Of a stretch of DNA of 64,000 nucleotides, positions 1 through 8,458 are shown piece by piece. The DNA comes from Microbacterium saperdae. GTDB lineage: Bacteria > Actinomycetota > Actinomycetes > Actinomycetales > Microbacteriaceae. The notes under the pieces were generated by a model. It saw only the letters and a list, made by a program, of their open reading frames with translations. It had not been told where the DNA came from and searched no databases. The stretch lies in contig NZ_VFOX01000001.1 of assembly GCF_006716345.1 (NCBI RefSeq), positions 2,232,001-2,296,000 on the forward strand, written 5' to 3'. Within the stretch, counting starts at the first letter, position 1. Each line of letters starts with the position of its first letter. The position numbers and the translations under genes were made by a program.

Positions 1-186
1 CTCGTCGGTTCCACGATCGAAGCGACGGTGATCGAGCTGCGTGGCGAGCGGGCCACGATCCAGATCGCGGAGCCGGCTGTGACGGCTTCCGCTCCGGTGC
101 CCGTCGGGGCGAACCCGGGAGAGGTGGTCCGCCTCCGAGTCGCCCGCGCCGACATCAGTCGTGGCGAGGTCGAGTTCGAGATCTGA
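1..186 (+). CDS. C-terminus of probable RNB-domain exoribonuclease (partial)
   Basis: The reading frame is open from base 1 to the TGA at 184 and encodes the last 61 residues of a protein that begins outside the window. The fragment is rich in beta-forming residues, with short valine-rich strands (ATVIEL, VVRLRVARAD) and an ending EVEFEI. This resembles the C-terminal S1-like or OB-fold tail of actinobacterial RNB (RNase II/R family) ribonucleases. No catalytic motif lies in the visible part, so the family assignment is an inference from the tail alone and could be wrong. The gene is followed by a spacer with a palindromic operator belonging to the next operon. Confidence 0.45.
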   Translation, partial: LVGSTIEATVIELRGERATIQIAEPAVTASAPVPVGANPGEVVRLRVARADISRGEVEFEI

Positions 187-225
187 TCCGGCTCGGTATG
201 GAGCGGACGCGCACTAGCCATATGT

Positions 226-252
226 GTTGATCAACTGATACATTTTGTATCA
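226..252. promoter_or_regulatory. Double palindrome, probable operator of the GntR regulator
   Basis: Two adjacent dyads lie just upstream of the membrane-protein/GntR operon. GTTGATCAAC (226-235) is a perfect 10-bp palindrome. It is followed at once by TGATAC-ATTTT-GTATCA (236-252), two perfect 6-bp arms. The stretch is strikingly AT-rich for this genome. The ribosome binding site GGAGGAG begins near 269. A YtrA-type GntR protein encoded second in the operon would be expected to bind here and repress its own operon (inference). Confidence 0.6.
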
Positions 253-277
253 ATGAACTAAGACATTTGGAGGAGCG

Positions 278-1186
278 ATGCTCACCATCCTGCTGCTCGC
301 CTCCGCTCCGATCGCGGTCGCCGTGATCGTGGCCATCGGCATCCGCCTGATCAATCTGCCTCCGCTCCCCCGACTCGGCGCACCGGCCTCCTGGCTCACG
401 GTCGCGGCAGGCGGCGTTCCTGCCGTGGCGACGGCCGCGCTGGTGTGGCTCCCGTTCGCCATCCCGCCGCTCGGCTTCTTCGACCTCGATGTTCGGGCGA
501 TGGCACCGCTGCTGCTCGGCATCGCCGCCGTGGTCCTCCTCGCCGTCCCTCCGGCATCGCGGCGCCGCGGGGCGGTGGCGCAGATCTCCCGGCGGACGGT
601 CATGTCCTTCGTCTCGCCGCGCTGGATCATCACGGCGCTGGCGGTCACGGCGATCATCACGATCCTCTCGGTCGCTGCCGGCAACGCGTCGACACTCGAC
701 GAGCAAGGACGCTTCACGACCTACACCATCTCGATCGGGACCACCGGCACCGAGATGGGCACGGGCATCTACGGCTGGCACTACTCCGTCCCCGCGCTCA
801 CGGGCGTCGCCGCCCTGCTGGTCGTGACCGCCGGAGCCTGGGCGCTCATCCCCCGCCCGGCATGGGGCGAAGACCCGCAGCAGGATGCCGCCATGCGGCG
901 TCTCCGCGCAGCGAACATCGGCCGCGCCGCCTGCGGTGCGCTGCTCATCCACCTCTCGGTCGTGCTCCGGTCGCTGGGGGGCACCGCCTCGCTGCTCGGC
1001 AGCACGACGACCACGGAACTGGGCGCGGTCTCGGTCACCCCGCCGTTCGCGGCTCTCGGTCCGACATTGGACTGGTGCGGCGTCCTCGCCCTGGTCGCCG
1101 GCCTCACGATGTGGATCGTCATCGCGCTCACCGCGATCCCCAGCCCCGCTCGGCAGCCGGCTCCCCTCACCGCATCCGCCTCATGA
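278..1186 (+). CDS. Multi-pass membrane protein of unknown function, GntR-linked
   Basis: A 302-residue integral membrane protein that I do not recognise as a named family. Hydrophobic segments are visible near residues 3-25, 42-64, 75-93, 108-130, 170-193, 215-240 and 262-285, so about seven helices. A soluble Thr/Gly-rich loop (about 131-165) probably lies outside the membrane. The ATG at 278 is preceded by a strong GGAGGAG. Its stop overlaps the start of the following GntR gene (ATGA), so the two are translationally coupled. YtrA-type regulators are commonly paired with membrane or ABC transport genes responding to cell-envelope stress; a similar role here is inference only. Confidence 0.75.
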   Translation: MLTILLLASAPIAVAVIVAIGIRLINLPPLPRLGAPASWLTVAAGGVPAVATAALVWLPFAIPPLGFFDLDVRAMAPLLLGIAAVVLLAVPPASRRRGAVAQISRRTVMSFVSPRWIITALAVTAIITILSVAAGNASTLDEQGRFTTYTISIGTTGTEMGTGIYGWHYSVPALTGVAALLVVTAGAWALIPRPAWGEDPQQDAAMRRLRAANIGRAACGALLIHLSVVLRSLGGTASLLGSTTTTELGAVSVTPPFAALGPTLDWCGVLALVAGLTMWIVIALTAIPSPARQPAPLTASAS

Positions 1187-1530
1187 TCATCGCGCTCACG
1201 CCGACCGGCGGCACGCCGGCGGAACAGGTGCACAGCCAGCTCCGCGGCCTTATCACGACAGGACGACTCGCGGCGGATGAACGCCTGCCTTCGGTCCGCC
1301 AGCTCGCCTCCGATCTCGGAATCGCCCCCGGAACAGTGGCGAAGGCCTATCGCCAGCTCGAGGAGGACGGACTCGTCGTCTCACGGACCGGTGCGGGCAC
1401 GCGCGTGAGCCGCGCGGCCACGGCCGTGTCACAGGAGGTCGCGGATGCGGCCCGCGCGCTGGCCGATGCCGCCAGCCGCAACGGCCTGACGGTGGCCGAT
1501 GCCGAACGCGTCCTGCGCGCGATGTGGTGA
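1183..1530 (+). CDS. GntR-family transcriptional regulator (YtrA-like)
   Basis: A 115-residue protein made almost entirely of a winged helix-turn-helix. The GntR signature spans about residues 12-75 (EQVHSQLRGLI, LPSVRQLASDLGIAPGTVAK, AYRQLEEDGLV). Only a short helical tail follows, without the large effector domain of FadR or HutC types, which is typical of the YtrA subfamily. The start is set by the ATGA overlap with the upstream membrane protein gene. It probably autoregulates the operon through the palindromes at 226-252. The ligand or stimulus is not visible from the sequence. Confidence 0.88.
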   Translation: MIIALTPTGGTPAEQVHSQLRGLITTGRLAADERLPSVRQLASDLGIAPGTVAKAYRQLEEDGLVVSRTGAGTRVSRAATAVSQEVADAARALADAASRNGLTVADAERVLRAMW

Positions 1531-1542
1531 CTCTCCGGAGGA

Positions 1543-2406
1543 TCAGGCCGCGGGGGTGGCCGTGGTCGTCATCACGAGGAGTTGCGGGTCGCTGAGATCG
1601 AGAGCCACGGAGATCGAGTGGAACTCGGCGAGCGAGGCGACATGCGTTCCTCCGCACAGGATGACGGCTTCCCCGTCGGGCAGCGCGCAGTGCCAGCGGC
1701 GGCGATCCACGATCGTGGGGCCTTCGGTCACGATCCGACTGGTCGCGGCCGAAGCCACCCACGCCGAGAGCTGCGCGTTGATGGTGGCCTCTCGCTCCGC
1801 CAGGGTCGCGGCGAACGTCTCGGTGTCGAACCCCGCGCGTCGCAGACTCTTGCCGAGACGGTACTCATCGACACTGCCGTCTTCGTGGATGCGGCTGGAC
1901 TGGTTCGCGCGCGCCTCGAAGTCAGGGTTTCCGAGCGCATCGGCTCCGGGGTCCTTGCGCCACAGGTCGGCGACGGCGAGATCGAGCGCGAGTGAAGCCA
2001 GGTGGCACGCCGTGTGCCCCCGGCTCAGGCCGGCGCGGTGCGCGGCATCCACCTCGAGTCGCACGGCCGTGCCTGCGGCCAGCGTCGAGGGGACGTCGCC
2101 GTCCACCCGATGTCCGACGAGCCAGGTCCATCCCTCGGCGCCGCGCTTCACCGGGATGTCGGCGCCGACGGCGAAGTCGCCCTCGTCGCTGATGGCAGCC
2201 ATGAGCGCCTCGGCGACCGCCACCTGCGCGCCTCCGACCACGAGAGCGCCGGAATCCCCGGGTTGATCCGGCCACGTGTGGTCAACCGGGTGGAAGGGCG
2301 TCGCATCGACCACGACGATCATCCCCTCGGAGGAGGATTCGACACGGGTGACGATGCCTTCCCCGATGACGGATCCGTCGGCGAAGGTCACGAGAGTGGC
2401 AGGCAT
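1543..2406 (-). CDS. AlaX-like alanyl-tRNA editing (trans-editing) hydrolase
   Basis: A 287-residue protein with the two zinc-binding motifs of the AlaRS/ThrRS editing fold. HTACH (inside RGHTACHL, about residue 148) supplies the first His pair, and CGGTH (about 251) supplies Cys and His. This family removes wrongly attached amino acid, classically serine or glycine, from tRNA-Ala in trans. The N-terminal part (about 1-120) resembles the small beta-barrel domain preceding the editing domain in AlaX-M/L proteins. It is the last gene of the minus-strand ispG unit, with nine bases between the two. The exact amino acid specificity cannot be read from the sequence. Confidence 0.82.
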   Translation of the reverse strand: MPATLVTFADGSVIGEGIVTRVESSSEGMIVVVDATPFHPVDHTWPDQPGDSGALVVGGAQVAVAEALMAAISDEGDFAVGADIPVKRGAEGWTWLVGHRVDGDVPSTLAAGTAVRLEVDAAHRAGLSRGHTACHLASLALDLAVADLWRKDPGADALGNPDFEARANQSSRIHEDGSVDEYRLGKSLRRAGFDTETFAATLAEREATINAQLSAWVASAATSRIVTEGPTIVDRRRWHCALPDGEAVILCGGTHVASLAEFHSISVALDLSDPQLLVMTTTATPAA

Positions 2407-2415
2407 GGAACTCGC

Positions 2416-3567
2416 TCAGACCGTGATGACCTGGGCGGTGCCGACCGTGGCGTCGGGACCCATCTCCGCCGCGATGCGGTTCGCCTCTTCGATCAGCGTG
2501 GCGACGATCTCGGCCTCGGGGACGGTCTTGATGACCTCGCCCTTGACGAAGATCTGCCCCTTGCCGTTGCCGGAGGCGACGCCGAGGTCGGCCTCACGAG
2601 CCTCGCCCGGGCCGTTCACCACGCATCCCATCACGGCGACGCGCAGCGGGACGGTCATGTCCTTGAGACCCTCGGTGACGTCTTCCGCGAGCGTGTAGAC
2701 ATCGACCTGGGCACGCCCGCACGACGGGCAGGACACGATCTCGAGCTTGCGTTCGCGCAGGTTGAGCGACTGCAGGATCTGGTGTCCGACCTTCACCTCT
2801 TCCGCGGGAGGCGCGGAGAGGGAGACGCGGATCGTGTCGCCGATGCCCTCGCCGAGCAGGATGCCGAACGCCGTAGCGCTCTTGATCGTGCCCTGGAAGG
2901 CGGGCCCCGCCTCGGTGACACCGAGGTGCAGCGGCCAGTCGCCCCGCTCGGCGAGCTGGCGGTAGGCCTTCACCATGACGATCGGGTCGTTGTGCTTGAC
3001 CGAGATCTTGAAGTCGTGGAAATCGTGCTCCTCGAACAGCGACGCCTCCCAGACCGCACTCTCCACGAGGGCCTCGGCGGTGGCCTTGCCGTACTTCTCG
3101 AGAATGCGACGGTCGAGGGAGCCGGCGTTCACGCCGATGCGCAGCGAGACGCCGGCGGCTTTGGCCGCCTCGGCGATCTTGCCGACGTTGCCGTCGAACT
3201 CGCGGATGTTGCCCGGGTTCACCCGGACCGCGCCGCACCCGGCATCGATCGCGGTGTAGATGTACCGCGGCTGGAAGTGGATGTCGGCGATCACGGGGAT
3301 CTGACTCTTCATCGCGATGATCTTGAGGGCGTCCGCGTCATCCTGATGCGGCACGGCGACACGGACGATCTCGCAGCCGGACGCCGTGAGCTCGGCGATC
3401 TGCTGCAGAGTGCCGTTGATGTCGGTCGTCTTCGTGGTCGTCATGGACTGCACGCTCACGGGCGCGTTACCGCCCACGAGCACCTTGCCCACCTTGATCT
3501 GGCGAGTCTTACGGCGAGGGGCGAGGACTTCGGGGATCTTCGGCATCCCAAGATTCACTGCTGGCAC
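2416..3567 (-). CDS. ispG: 4-hydroxy-3-methylbut-2-enyl diphosphate synthase (flavodoxin)
   Basis: A 383-residue IspG/GcpE enzyme that converts MEcPP to HMBPP in the MEP isoprenoid pathway. The N-terminal TIM barrel shows the family pattern [10 protein letters not shown] and [11 protein letters not shown]. The C-terminal [4Fe-4S] domain keeps all ligands: SCPSCGR gives two cysteines, and [10 protein letters not shown] gives the third cysteine and the conserved Glu. The length is normal. It lies near rseP and dxr, the usual actinobacterial dxr-rseP-ispG order, but here plus-strand genes separate the three. Start ATG at 3567; a second possible Met lies seven residues in. Confidence 0.98.
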   Translation of the reverse strand: MPAVNLGMPKIPEVLAPRRKTRQIKVGKVLVGGNAPVSVQSMTTTKTTDINGTLQQIAELTASGCEIVRVAVPHQDDADALKIIAMKSQIPVIADIHFQPRYIYTAIDAGCGAVRVNPGNIREFDGNVGKIAEAAKAAGVSLRIGVNAGSLDRRILEKYGKATAEALVESAVWEASLFEEHDFHDFKISVKHNDPIVMVKAYRQLAERGDWPLHLGVTEAGPAFQGTIKSATAFGILLGEGIGDTIRVSLSAPPAEEVKVGHQILQSLNLRERKLEIVSCPSCGRAQVDVYTLAEDVTEGLKDMTVPLRVAVMGCVVNGPGEAREADLGVASGNGKGQIFVKGEVIKTVPEAEIVATLIEEANRIAAEMGPDATVGTAQVITV

Positions 3568-3659
3568 CCCTCCAGACTACGCCGCCCGGATGCACACAGG
3601 CTGGATGTCGGGTGCAGTCGTGCGACGTCACGCGCCCGGGAAGGCCGTGCCCCATGTGG

Positions 3660-3671
3660 TAGTTTCGGCCC
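3660..3671 (+). promoter_or_regulatory. -10 hexamer for a leaderless trp leader transcript
   Basis: TAGTTT (3660-3665) is followed by exactly six bases and then the ATG of the Trp-Trp leader peptide. No ribosome binding site precedes that ATG, so transcription probably begins at the A of the ATG. The same spacing recurs at eight other genes in this window. No convincing -35 was seen. Confidence 0.6.
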
Positions 3672-3707
3672 ATGCTCGCGAACCAGACCTGGTGGCCCGC
3701 CTCCTAG
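3672..3707 (+). CDS. trpL: trp operon leader peptide with tandem Trp codons
   Basis: An 11-codon reading frame, MLANQTWWPAS then TAG, has two consecutive TGG codons. Its position and layout are those of an attenuator leader peptide. The Trp codons lie just before segment 1 of a four-segment set of alternative hairpins, and the downstream gene encodes anthranilate synthase. When charged tRNA-Trp is scarce, a ribosome stalled on the Trp codons would mask segment 1 and let the antiterminator form. Translation is probably leaderless. Too short for ordinary gene callers. Confidence 0.85.
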   Translation: MLANQTWWPAS

Positions 3708-3758
3708 GCGGTGTGTTCGCGTTCCCACGAATCCAGACCGCCTCCGGGGCGGTCTTTT
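3697..3758 (+). promoter_or_regulatory. Tryptophan transcription attenuator
   Basis: Four mutually exclusive segments can be read directly. Segment 1 is CCGCC (3697-3701), overlapping the end of the leader peptide. Segment 2 is GGCGGT (3707-3712). Segment 3 is GACCGCC (3736-3742). Segment 4 is GGCGGTC (3748-3754), followed by TTTT. Pairing 1:2 plus 3:4 gives the terminator, with a 7-bp G+C-rich 3:4 stem and a 5-base loop. Pairing 2:3 gives the antiterminator. This is the classical trp design and predicts that expression of the downstream anthranilate synthase rises when tryptophan is short. Confidence 0.88.
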
Positions 3759-3795
3759 CGTTGAGCCGAGCCGGAGCCCTGCACAGGAGACATCG

Positions 3796-5679
3796 ATGAC
3801 CCTCTCACGACTCGCCGAGCTCAGCGCCGACCCGAGCGCTTCCTTCGTGCTGATCGCACGCGACGGCGCCGACTCCGTCGAGCTGCTCTCCGGAGAGGTC
3901 GTCGATGTCGATCTCCTCGCCGACATCCCGTTGACGATCGACGGCACGCCCCGCGAGGTCTTCGCGCTCGTCCCGTACCGCCAGGTCCGCGAGCGCGGCT
4001 TCGTGGCACAGGATGACGGCGCTCCCCTGCGCTGCATCGTCGTCGACGAGCATCTGACCCTTCCGACGCCCGCGCTGATCGACGCGCTGCCTGCCACCCC
4101 CGTGCCGCTGCAGGACGCCGGCTTCGACATCGCCGATGAGGAGTACGCCGCGATCGTCGAGAGGGTCATCGCCGACGAGATCGGCCGTGGCGAGGGCGCC
4201 AACTTCGTGATCCGACGCGACTTCACCGCGCGGATCGACGTCGATGATCGCACCGCGGCGCTGACCTGGTTCCGTGCACTGCTCACTCACGAGCGCGGCG
4301 CGTACTGGACCTTCGCGGTCTTCACGCCCGACCACATCGCGGTCGGCGCGAGCCCGGAGGCGCACGTCGTCGCACGCGGCGGCGTCGTCACCATGAACCC
4401 CATCTCGGGCACCTTCCGCCACCCTGCCGGCGGCTCGACACGCGAGACGCTCGTCGAGTTCCTCTCCTCCACCAAGGAGACCGAGGAGCTGTTCATGGTG
4501 GTCGACGAGGAACTCAAGATGATGAGCGCGGTCTGCTCGGACGGCGGACGGATCACGGGCCCGCACCTCAAGGAGATGTCGCGACTCACTCACACCGAGT
4601 ACATGCTGCGTGGCCGCAGCAAGCTCGATCCGCGGGACATTCTGCGCGAGACGATGTTCGCCCCCACGGTCACCGGATCGCCCATGCAGAACGCCTGTGC
4701 CGTCATCCGTCGGCACGAGCGTCAGCCCCGCGGCTACTACTCGGGCGTGGCGGCTCTCTTCACGCCGAACGCGGACGGGGGGCACGACCTCGACGCGCCG
4801 ATCCTCATCCGGACCGTCTATGTGCAGGGTGGCGCACTGCGCGTGCCGGTCGGCGCGACGTTGGTGCGTCACTCGGATCCGCTGGGTGAGGTCAGCGAGA
4901 CCCATGGGAAGGCCGCCGGCGTGCTCGGCGCCATCGGCGCCATCGACCGCGACCGTGCGGCCGAGGCGCGCAGCGATGCGGATGCTCCCGCCGCCGAGGT
5001 CGCCTTGGCCGATGACCCGACGATCGCCGCGCTGCTGTCATCACGCAACTCGCGCCTCGCGGACTTCTGGTTGAACCCGCAGGGTGAGGACGCGGACGGA
5101 CCGTTCCAGGGGCGCACCGCCGTCGTCGTGGATGCCGAAGACCGCTTCACCACCATGCTCGCGCATCAATTGCGCCATCTCGGGCTCGATGTCACGATCG
5201 CCCCCTGGAGCGATGTGACGGATGCCGAACTCGATGCCGCCGATCTCGTCGTCGCGGGACCGGGCCCCGGTGACCCGCGCGACACCGAGAACCCCCGGAT
5301 CGCCCGGATGCGCGCCGTCGTCGCACGCCGAGCGGACGCGCACCGGCCGCTGCTCGCGGTGTGCCTGAGCCACCAGATCCTCAGCGACCGGCTCGGCATC
5401 TCCCTGACGCCTCTGGACGCCCCGCACCAGGGACTCCAGAAGTCGGTTCCGGTGTTCGGCGAAGACGCATCGATCGGTTTCTACAACACCTTCACCGCAC
5501 GCGTCGCCCCCGGGACGACCGCGGTGGCGGGCGCCGAGGTTTCAGCCGACGCCGCGACAGGAGACGTGTACGCCCTCCGCGGCGATAGCTTCGCCTCGGT
5601 GCAGGGCCACCTGGAGTCGATCCTGTCGCGCGACGGCATCCGCACGCTGAAGCGTCTGGTCTCGCACGCGTTCGCCTGA
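3796..5679 (+). CDS. Fused anthranilate synthase (TrpE-TrpG / PhzE-like)
   Basis: A 627-residue fusion of both anthranilate synthase components. The chorismate-binding part (about 1-410) has PISGTFRHP, the TKETEELFMVVDEELKMM stretch and a Gly-Tyr-Tyr-Ser motif. The glutamine amidotransferase part (about 430-627) has the nucleophile Cys in AVCLSHQ and the His-Glu pair in VQGHLES. The fused order and motifs match the PhzE-type anthranilate/ADIC synthase family. The Trp-Trp attenuator just upstream argues for a role in tryptophan supply rather than phenazine synthesis. The ATG at 3796 has GGAGA upstream. No other trp genes are adjacent. Confidence 0.93.
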   Translation: MTLSRLAELSADPSASFVLIARDGADSVELLSGEVVDVDLLADIPLTIDGTPREVFALVPYRQVRERGFVAQDDGAPLRCIVVDEHLTLPTPALIDALPATPVPLQDAGFDIADEEYAAIVERVIADEIGRGEGANFVIRRDFTARIDVDDRTAALTWFRALLTHERGAYWTFAVFTPDHIAVGASPEAHVVARGGVVTMNPISGTFRHPAGGSTRETLVEFLSSTKETEELFMVVDEELKMMSAVCSDGGRITGPHLKEMSRLTHTEYMLRGRSKLDPRDILRETMFAPTVTGSPMQNACAVIRRHERQPRGYYSGVAALFTPNADGGHDLDAPILIRTVYVQGGALRVPVGATLVRHSDPLGEVSETHGKAAGVLGAIGAIDRDRAAEARSDADAPAAEVALADDPTIAALLSSRNSRLADFWLNPQGEDADGPFQGRTAVVVDAEDRFTTMLAHQLRHLGLDVTIAPWSDVTDAELDAADLVVAGPGPGDPRDTENPRIARMRAVVARRADAHRPLLAVCLSHQILSDRLGISLTPLDAPHQGLQKSVPVFGEDASIGFYNTFTARVAPGTTAVAGAEVSADAATGDVYALRGDSFASVQGHLESILSRDGIRTLKRLVSHAFA

Positions 5680-5705
5680 GCGCCCGCTGCCTCCCGCGGC
5701 GACGA

Positions 5706-7019
5706 TCAGCCGAGGATGTCGACCGGTCGGAACAGGTCGGCGACGATCAGCAACGCGCCCATCGCGATGAGCAGTGTCGCGACGATCACGGTGAGCGGCA
5801 CCAGCTTGGTGGCGTCGACGGGAGCGGGCGGGGGGCGACGGAAGAGCTTCGCCCAGGCCCTCTTGATCCCCTCCCACAGCGCGACCACGATGTGACCTCC
5901 ATCGAGCGGCAGCAGCGGGATCAGGTTGAACACGAACAGCGCGACGTTGAGGGACCCGAGCAGCCCCAGCAGCCCGAACATCCGGTTCAGCACCGGAGCT
6001 TCCGTGGCGGCGACCTCACCGGCGAGACGACCGACGCCGACGACGCTGAGCGGCCCGTTCGGGTCGCGCTCCCCGCCGGTGACGAGTGCCACTCCGACGT
6101 CCCAGAGGCGGACGGGGAGCGTGACGATCAGCGAGCCGACGCGCGCGACGGTGTCCCCCGTCATCTCCACGCCCGCAGTCAAAGGCTGCGGCACGAAACC
6201 CATCTGGGCGCCCATTCCGACATAGCCGACCTTCTTGACGACCGGTGCGCCCTGGTCATCCAGGAGGGGCTGGCCACTCGCGTCCGTGAGGGTGCGATCG
6301 GCGGCGACCGGGGTGATGCGCAGGGTTTGCTGCGCGCCGTCGCGCTCGACGACGAGGTCGAGCGTCTTCCCCGGCGCGGCCTGCACGATCGCGGTCGCTT
6401 CGGAGAACGTCGAGACCGGAGTGCCGTCGATCGACACCAGGACGTCGCCGGGCATGATGCCGGCCTCGGCCGCGGGCGTGGCGGGATCATCGGGTCCACA
6501 TTCGGTCTGGGTGGAGCCCGAAGGCACGACGCACTCGCTGACGGAGGCGATCGTGGTCGTGCCCTGCTGAAGCCCGATGCCGGAGAGCATCACCGTGAAG
6601 ATCACGACCGCGAGGATCAGGTTCATCAGCGGGCCGCCCAGCATCACGATCACGCGCTTCCAGACGGGGAGGCGGTAGAAGACGCGGTCCTCTGCACCTT
6701 CCGCGATCGTCTCGTCGTTCGCGGAACGCGCGTCCTGGATCAGGGCTCGGAACACGCCCTTGGCCGGCCCCGTTCCGCTGGAGGCCGGGTACATGCCCGA
6801 CATCGAGATGAAACCGCCCACTGGGAGCAGCTTGAAACCGTACTCCGTCTCCCCGATACGCTTCGACCACAGGCGCGGCCCGAAGCCGATCATGTACTGG
6901 CCGACGCGCACGCCGAAGAGCTTCGCGGGGACGAGATGGCCGACCTCGTGCAGACCGATCGAAAGGCCGAGGCCGATCAGCATGAACAGGATGCCACCCA
7001 CATAGAGCAGGATTTCCAC
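5706..7019 (-). CDS. rseP: Site-2 intramembrane zinc metalloprotease (RseP/Rip1 family)
   Basis: A 437-residue M50 protease that cleaves transmembrane substrates such as anti-sigma factors inside the membrane. HEVGH at residues 24-28, in the first helix, gives the zinc ligands and catalytic Glu. The C-terminal membrane motif FNLIPLLPLDGGH supplies the third ligand region. A PDZ domain lies between (about 190-290; GIMPGDVLVSIDG, VVERDG). A long, acidic periplasm-side loop is normal for actinobacterial Rip1. It belongs to the dxr-rseP-ispG neighbourhood. Its substrate is not apparent here. Confidence 0.95.
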   Translation of the reverse strand: MEILLYVGGILFMLIGLGLSIGLHEVGHLVPAKLFGVRVGQYMIGFGPRLWSKRIGETEYGFKLLPVGGFISMSGMYPASSGTGPAKGVFRALIQDARSANDETIAEGAEDRVFYRLPVWKRVIVMLGGPLMNLILAVVIFTVMLSGIGLQQGTTTIASVSECVVPSGSTQTECGPDDPATPAAEAGIMPGDVLVSIDGTPVSTFSEATAIVQAAPGKTLDLVVERDGAQQTLRITPVAADRTLTDASGQPLLDDQGAPVVKKVGYVGMGAQMGFVPQPLTAGVEMTGDTVARVGSLIVTLPVRLWDVGVALVTGGERDPNGPLSVVGVGRLAGEVAATEAPVLNRMFGLLGLLGSLNVALFVFNLIPLLPLDGGHIVVALWEGIKRAWAKLFRRPPPAPVDATKLVPLTVIVATLLIAMGALLIVADLFRPVDILG

Positions 7020-7076
7020 CTGCTCACGCTACAGCGCCGCGTCTAGGAATCCGCCCGGCACCCGTAGTGTTGTTCC

Positions 7077-7661
7077 GTGACCTCTCGGCAGCTGCGACTG
7101 ATGCGTGCCATCGTCGTCTCCGCCGCCGCCACACTGATCGCCGCCGTCTCGCACACGATCGGCGGTGGCGATGCTCCGCATCCGCTGCTCATCCTCGCCG
7201 TGTCGGCTCTGATCACCCCGCTGTCGGCAGTGCTGATCGGGGTGCGGCGCTCTCGGATCCGGACGGCCGCGACCGTCCTGGTCACGCAGGCGGCGTTCCA
7301 CGTCGTGTTCCAGGTGCTCGGCGCGCCGACCGTCGGCGGAGTGACCGCGTCGGGTGCGTACTCGCATCATCTGGATCTCTCACAACTGGGCGCCCTGTCC
7401 TCTCTTCCGGCTCCGAGTGCCGCGATGCTGGGCGCGCACGTGGTCGCCGCAGCACTCACCCTGTTCCTGCTCTGGCACGGCGAATCGTTGCTCCAGACGG
7501 TCGCTGACTGGGTGCAGGCCCTCCTGGGCTCCGTGCCGCTCGTCACCCCGCCCGAACATCGCCGACCGTCTCGCCTCGTCTCGACGCTCGTCGCCCTCAC
7601 CGACACCGCTCTCACCGCCGCCGTCTCTCGGCGCGGTCCCCCCGCTCTCCTGCGCGGCTGA
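7077..7661 (+). CDS. Small membrane protein upstream of ycnI, function unknown
   Basis: A 194-residue protein with hydrophobic segments near residues 8-26, 38-57, 65-84 and 117-137, and a basic C-terminus. I do not recognise the family. The GTG at 7077 lies exactly six bases after TAGTGT (7065-7070), so translation is probably leaderless. It precedes ycnI on the same strand with a 95-base gap and may be cotranscribed. It stands where copper-transport genes (copC/copD) often accompany ycnI, but it shows no evident copper motif beyond scattered His residues (SHTIGGG, SHHLDLS). Confidence 0.7.
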   Translation: MTSRQLRLMRAIVVSAAATLIAAVSHTIGGGDAPHPLLILAVSALITPLSAVLIGVRRSRIRTAATVLVTQAAFHVVFQVLGAPTVGGVTASGAYSHHLDLSQLGALSSLPAPSAAMLGAHVVAAALTLFLLWHGESLLQTVADWVQALLGSVPLVTPPEHRRPSRLVSTLVALTDTALTAAVSRRGPPALLRG

Positions 7662-7756
7662 TCCGCCGCACGAGCGGCGTCCTCATCCCGAGGACGCCTT
7701 CCCCGCGGAAGCGTGCCCTCGGCGCGCCCGCCACCCCTGACGCAGGAGAGAAGCAC

Positions 7757-8452
7757 ATGTCCCGTTCCACCTTTTCCCCCACCCCCGCACGCTCGCACAG
7801 GTTCGCCCGCGTGGCGGCCGCCATCGCCGGAGGAGCACTGCTCGCCGTCGCCGTACCGACCATGGCGAGTGCTCATGTCACCGTCTCCCCCGACCAGCTC
7901 GTCGCCGGGGACCACGGCGTTCTGACGTTCGCGTTCTCGCACGGGTGCGAGAATTCGCCCACGACCGCCCTGCGCATCACGATGCCCGAAGGGCTCGCCT
8001 CTGTGTCGCCGACCCTCGACGGAGACTGGACGATCGACGTCGAACGCGGCGAAGACGGCCTGGTGTCCGCAGTGACCTACACCGCGCTCTCCCCGGTTCC
8101 CACCGATCTCCGCGGTGCCGTGAGCATGGGCGTCGGGCTGGATGAGGACACCCCGGACTCGCTGGCGTTCCCCGTCGAGCAGAAGTGCGTCGACGGCACC
8201 ACCGAATGGACCCAGATCGCGGAGAACGGCGAGGATCCGCACAGTCTGGATGCGCCCGCTCCCGTGGTGACGGTGGCCGCGGCGACGGGGACCGGCCATG
8301 GTGATGACGCGACCCACGGTGCGGACGCCGCCGCCGAGTATCCCGCGGCCGCTGCGGAGAGCCCCTGGGGGATGATCCTCGGCGCCGGTGGCCTCGTCGC
8401 CGGCCTCGCGGCACTGGTGGTGTCCGTCCTCGCCTACCGACGCAGGTCGTGA
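7757..8452 (+). CDS. ycnI: YcnI-family copper-binding protein (DUF1775)
   Basis: A 231-residue exported, membrane-anchored protein. An N-terminal signal peptide ends with ASA before His, so the mature protein starts HVTVSP. An N-terminal His is the copper ligand known for YcnI proteins. The conserved Trp in GDWTIDV fits the DUF1775 fold. A linker containing His, Asp and Ala residues (HGDDATHGAD) precedes a C-terminal transmembrane helix (about 202-225) and a basic tail. The ATG at 7757 has AGGAG upstream. It would act at the outer face of the membrane in copper handling (family knowledge). Confidence 0.92.
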   Translation: MSRSTFSPTPARSHRFARVAAAIAGGALLAVAVPTMASAHVTVSPDQLVAGDHGVLTFAFSHGCENSPTTALRITMPEGLASVSPTLDGDWTIDVERGEDGLVSAVTYTALSPVPTDLRGAVSMGVGLDEDTPDSLAFPVEQKCVDGTTEWTQIAENGEDPHSLDAPAPVVTVAAATGTGHGDDATHGADAAAEYPAAAAESPWGMILGAGGLVAGLAALVVSVLAYRRRS

Positions 8453-8458
8453 CCGTCC

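Noticed and set aside
2002..5679. A 1225-codon plus-strand open frame
   Set aside because: Its first half is antisense to ispG and alaX, with Arg/Asp-rich, non-homologous sequence. Only the part from the ATG at 3796 is a real gene.
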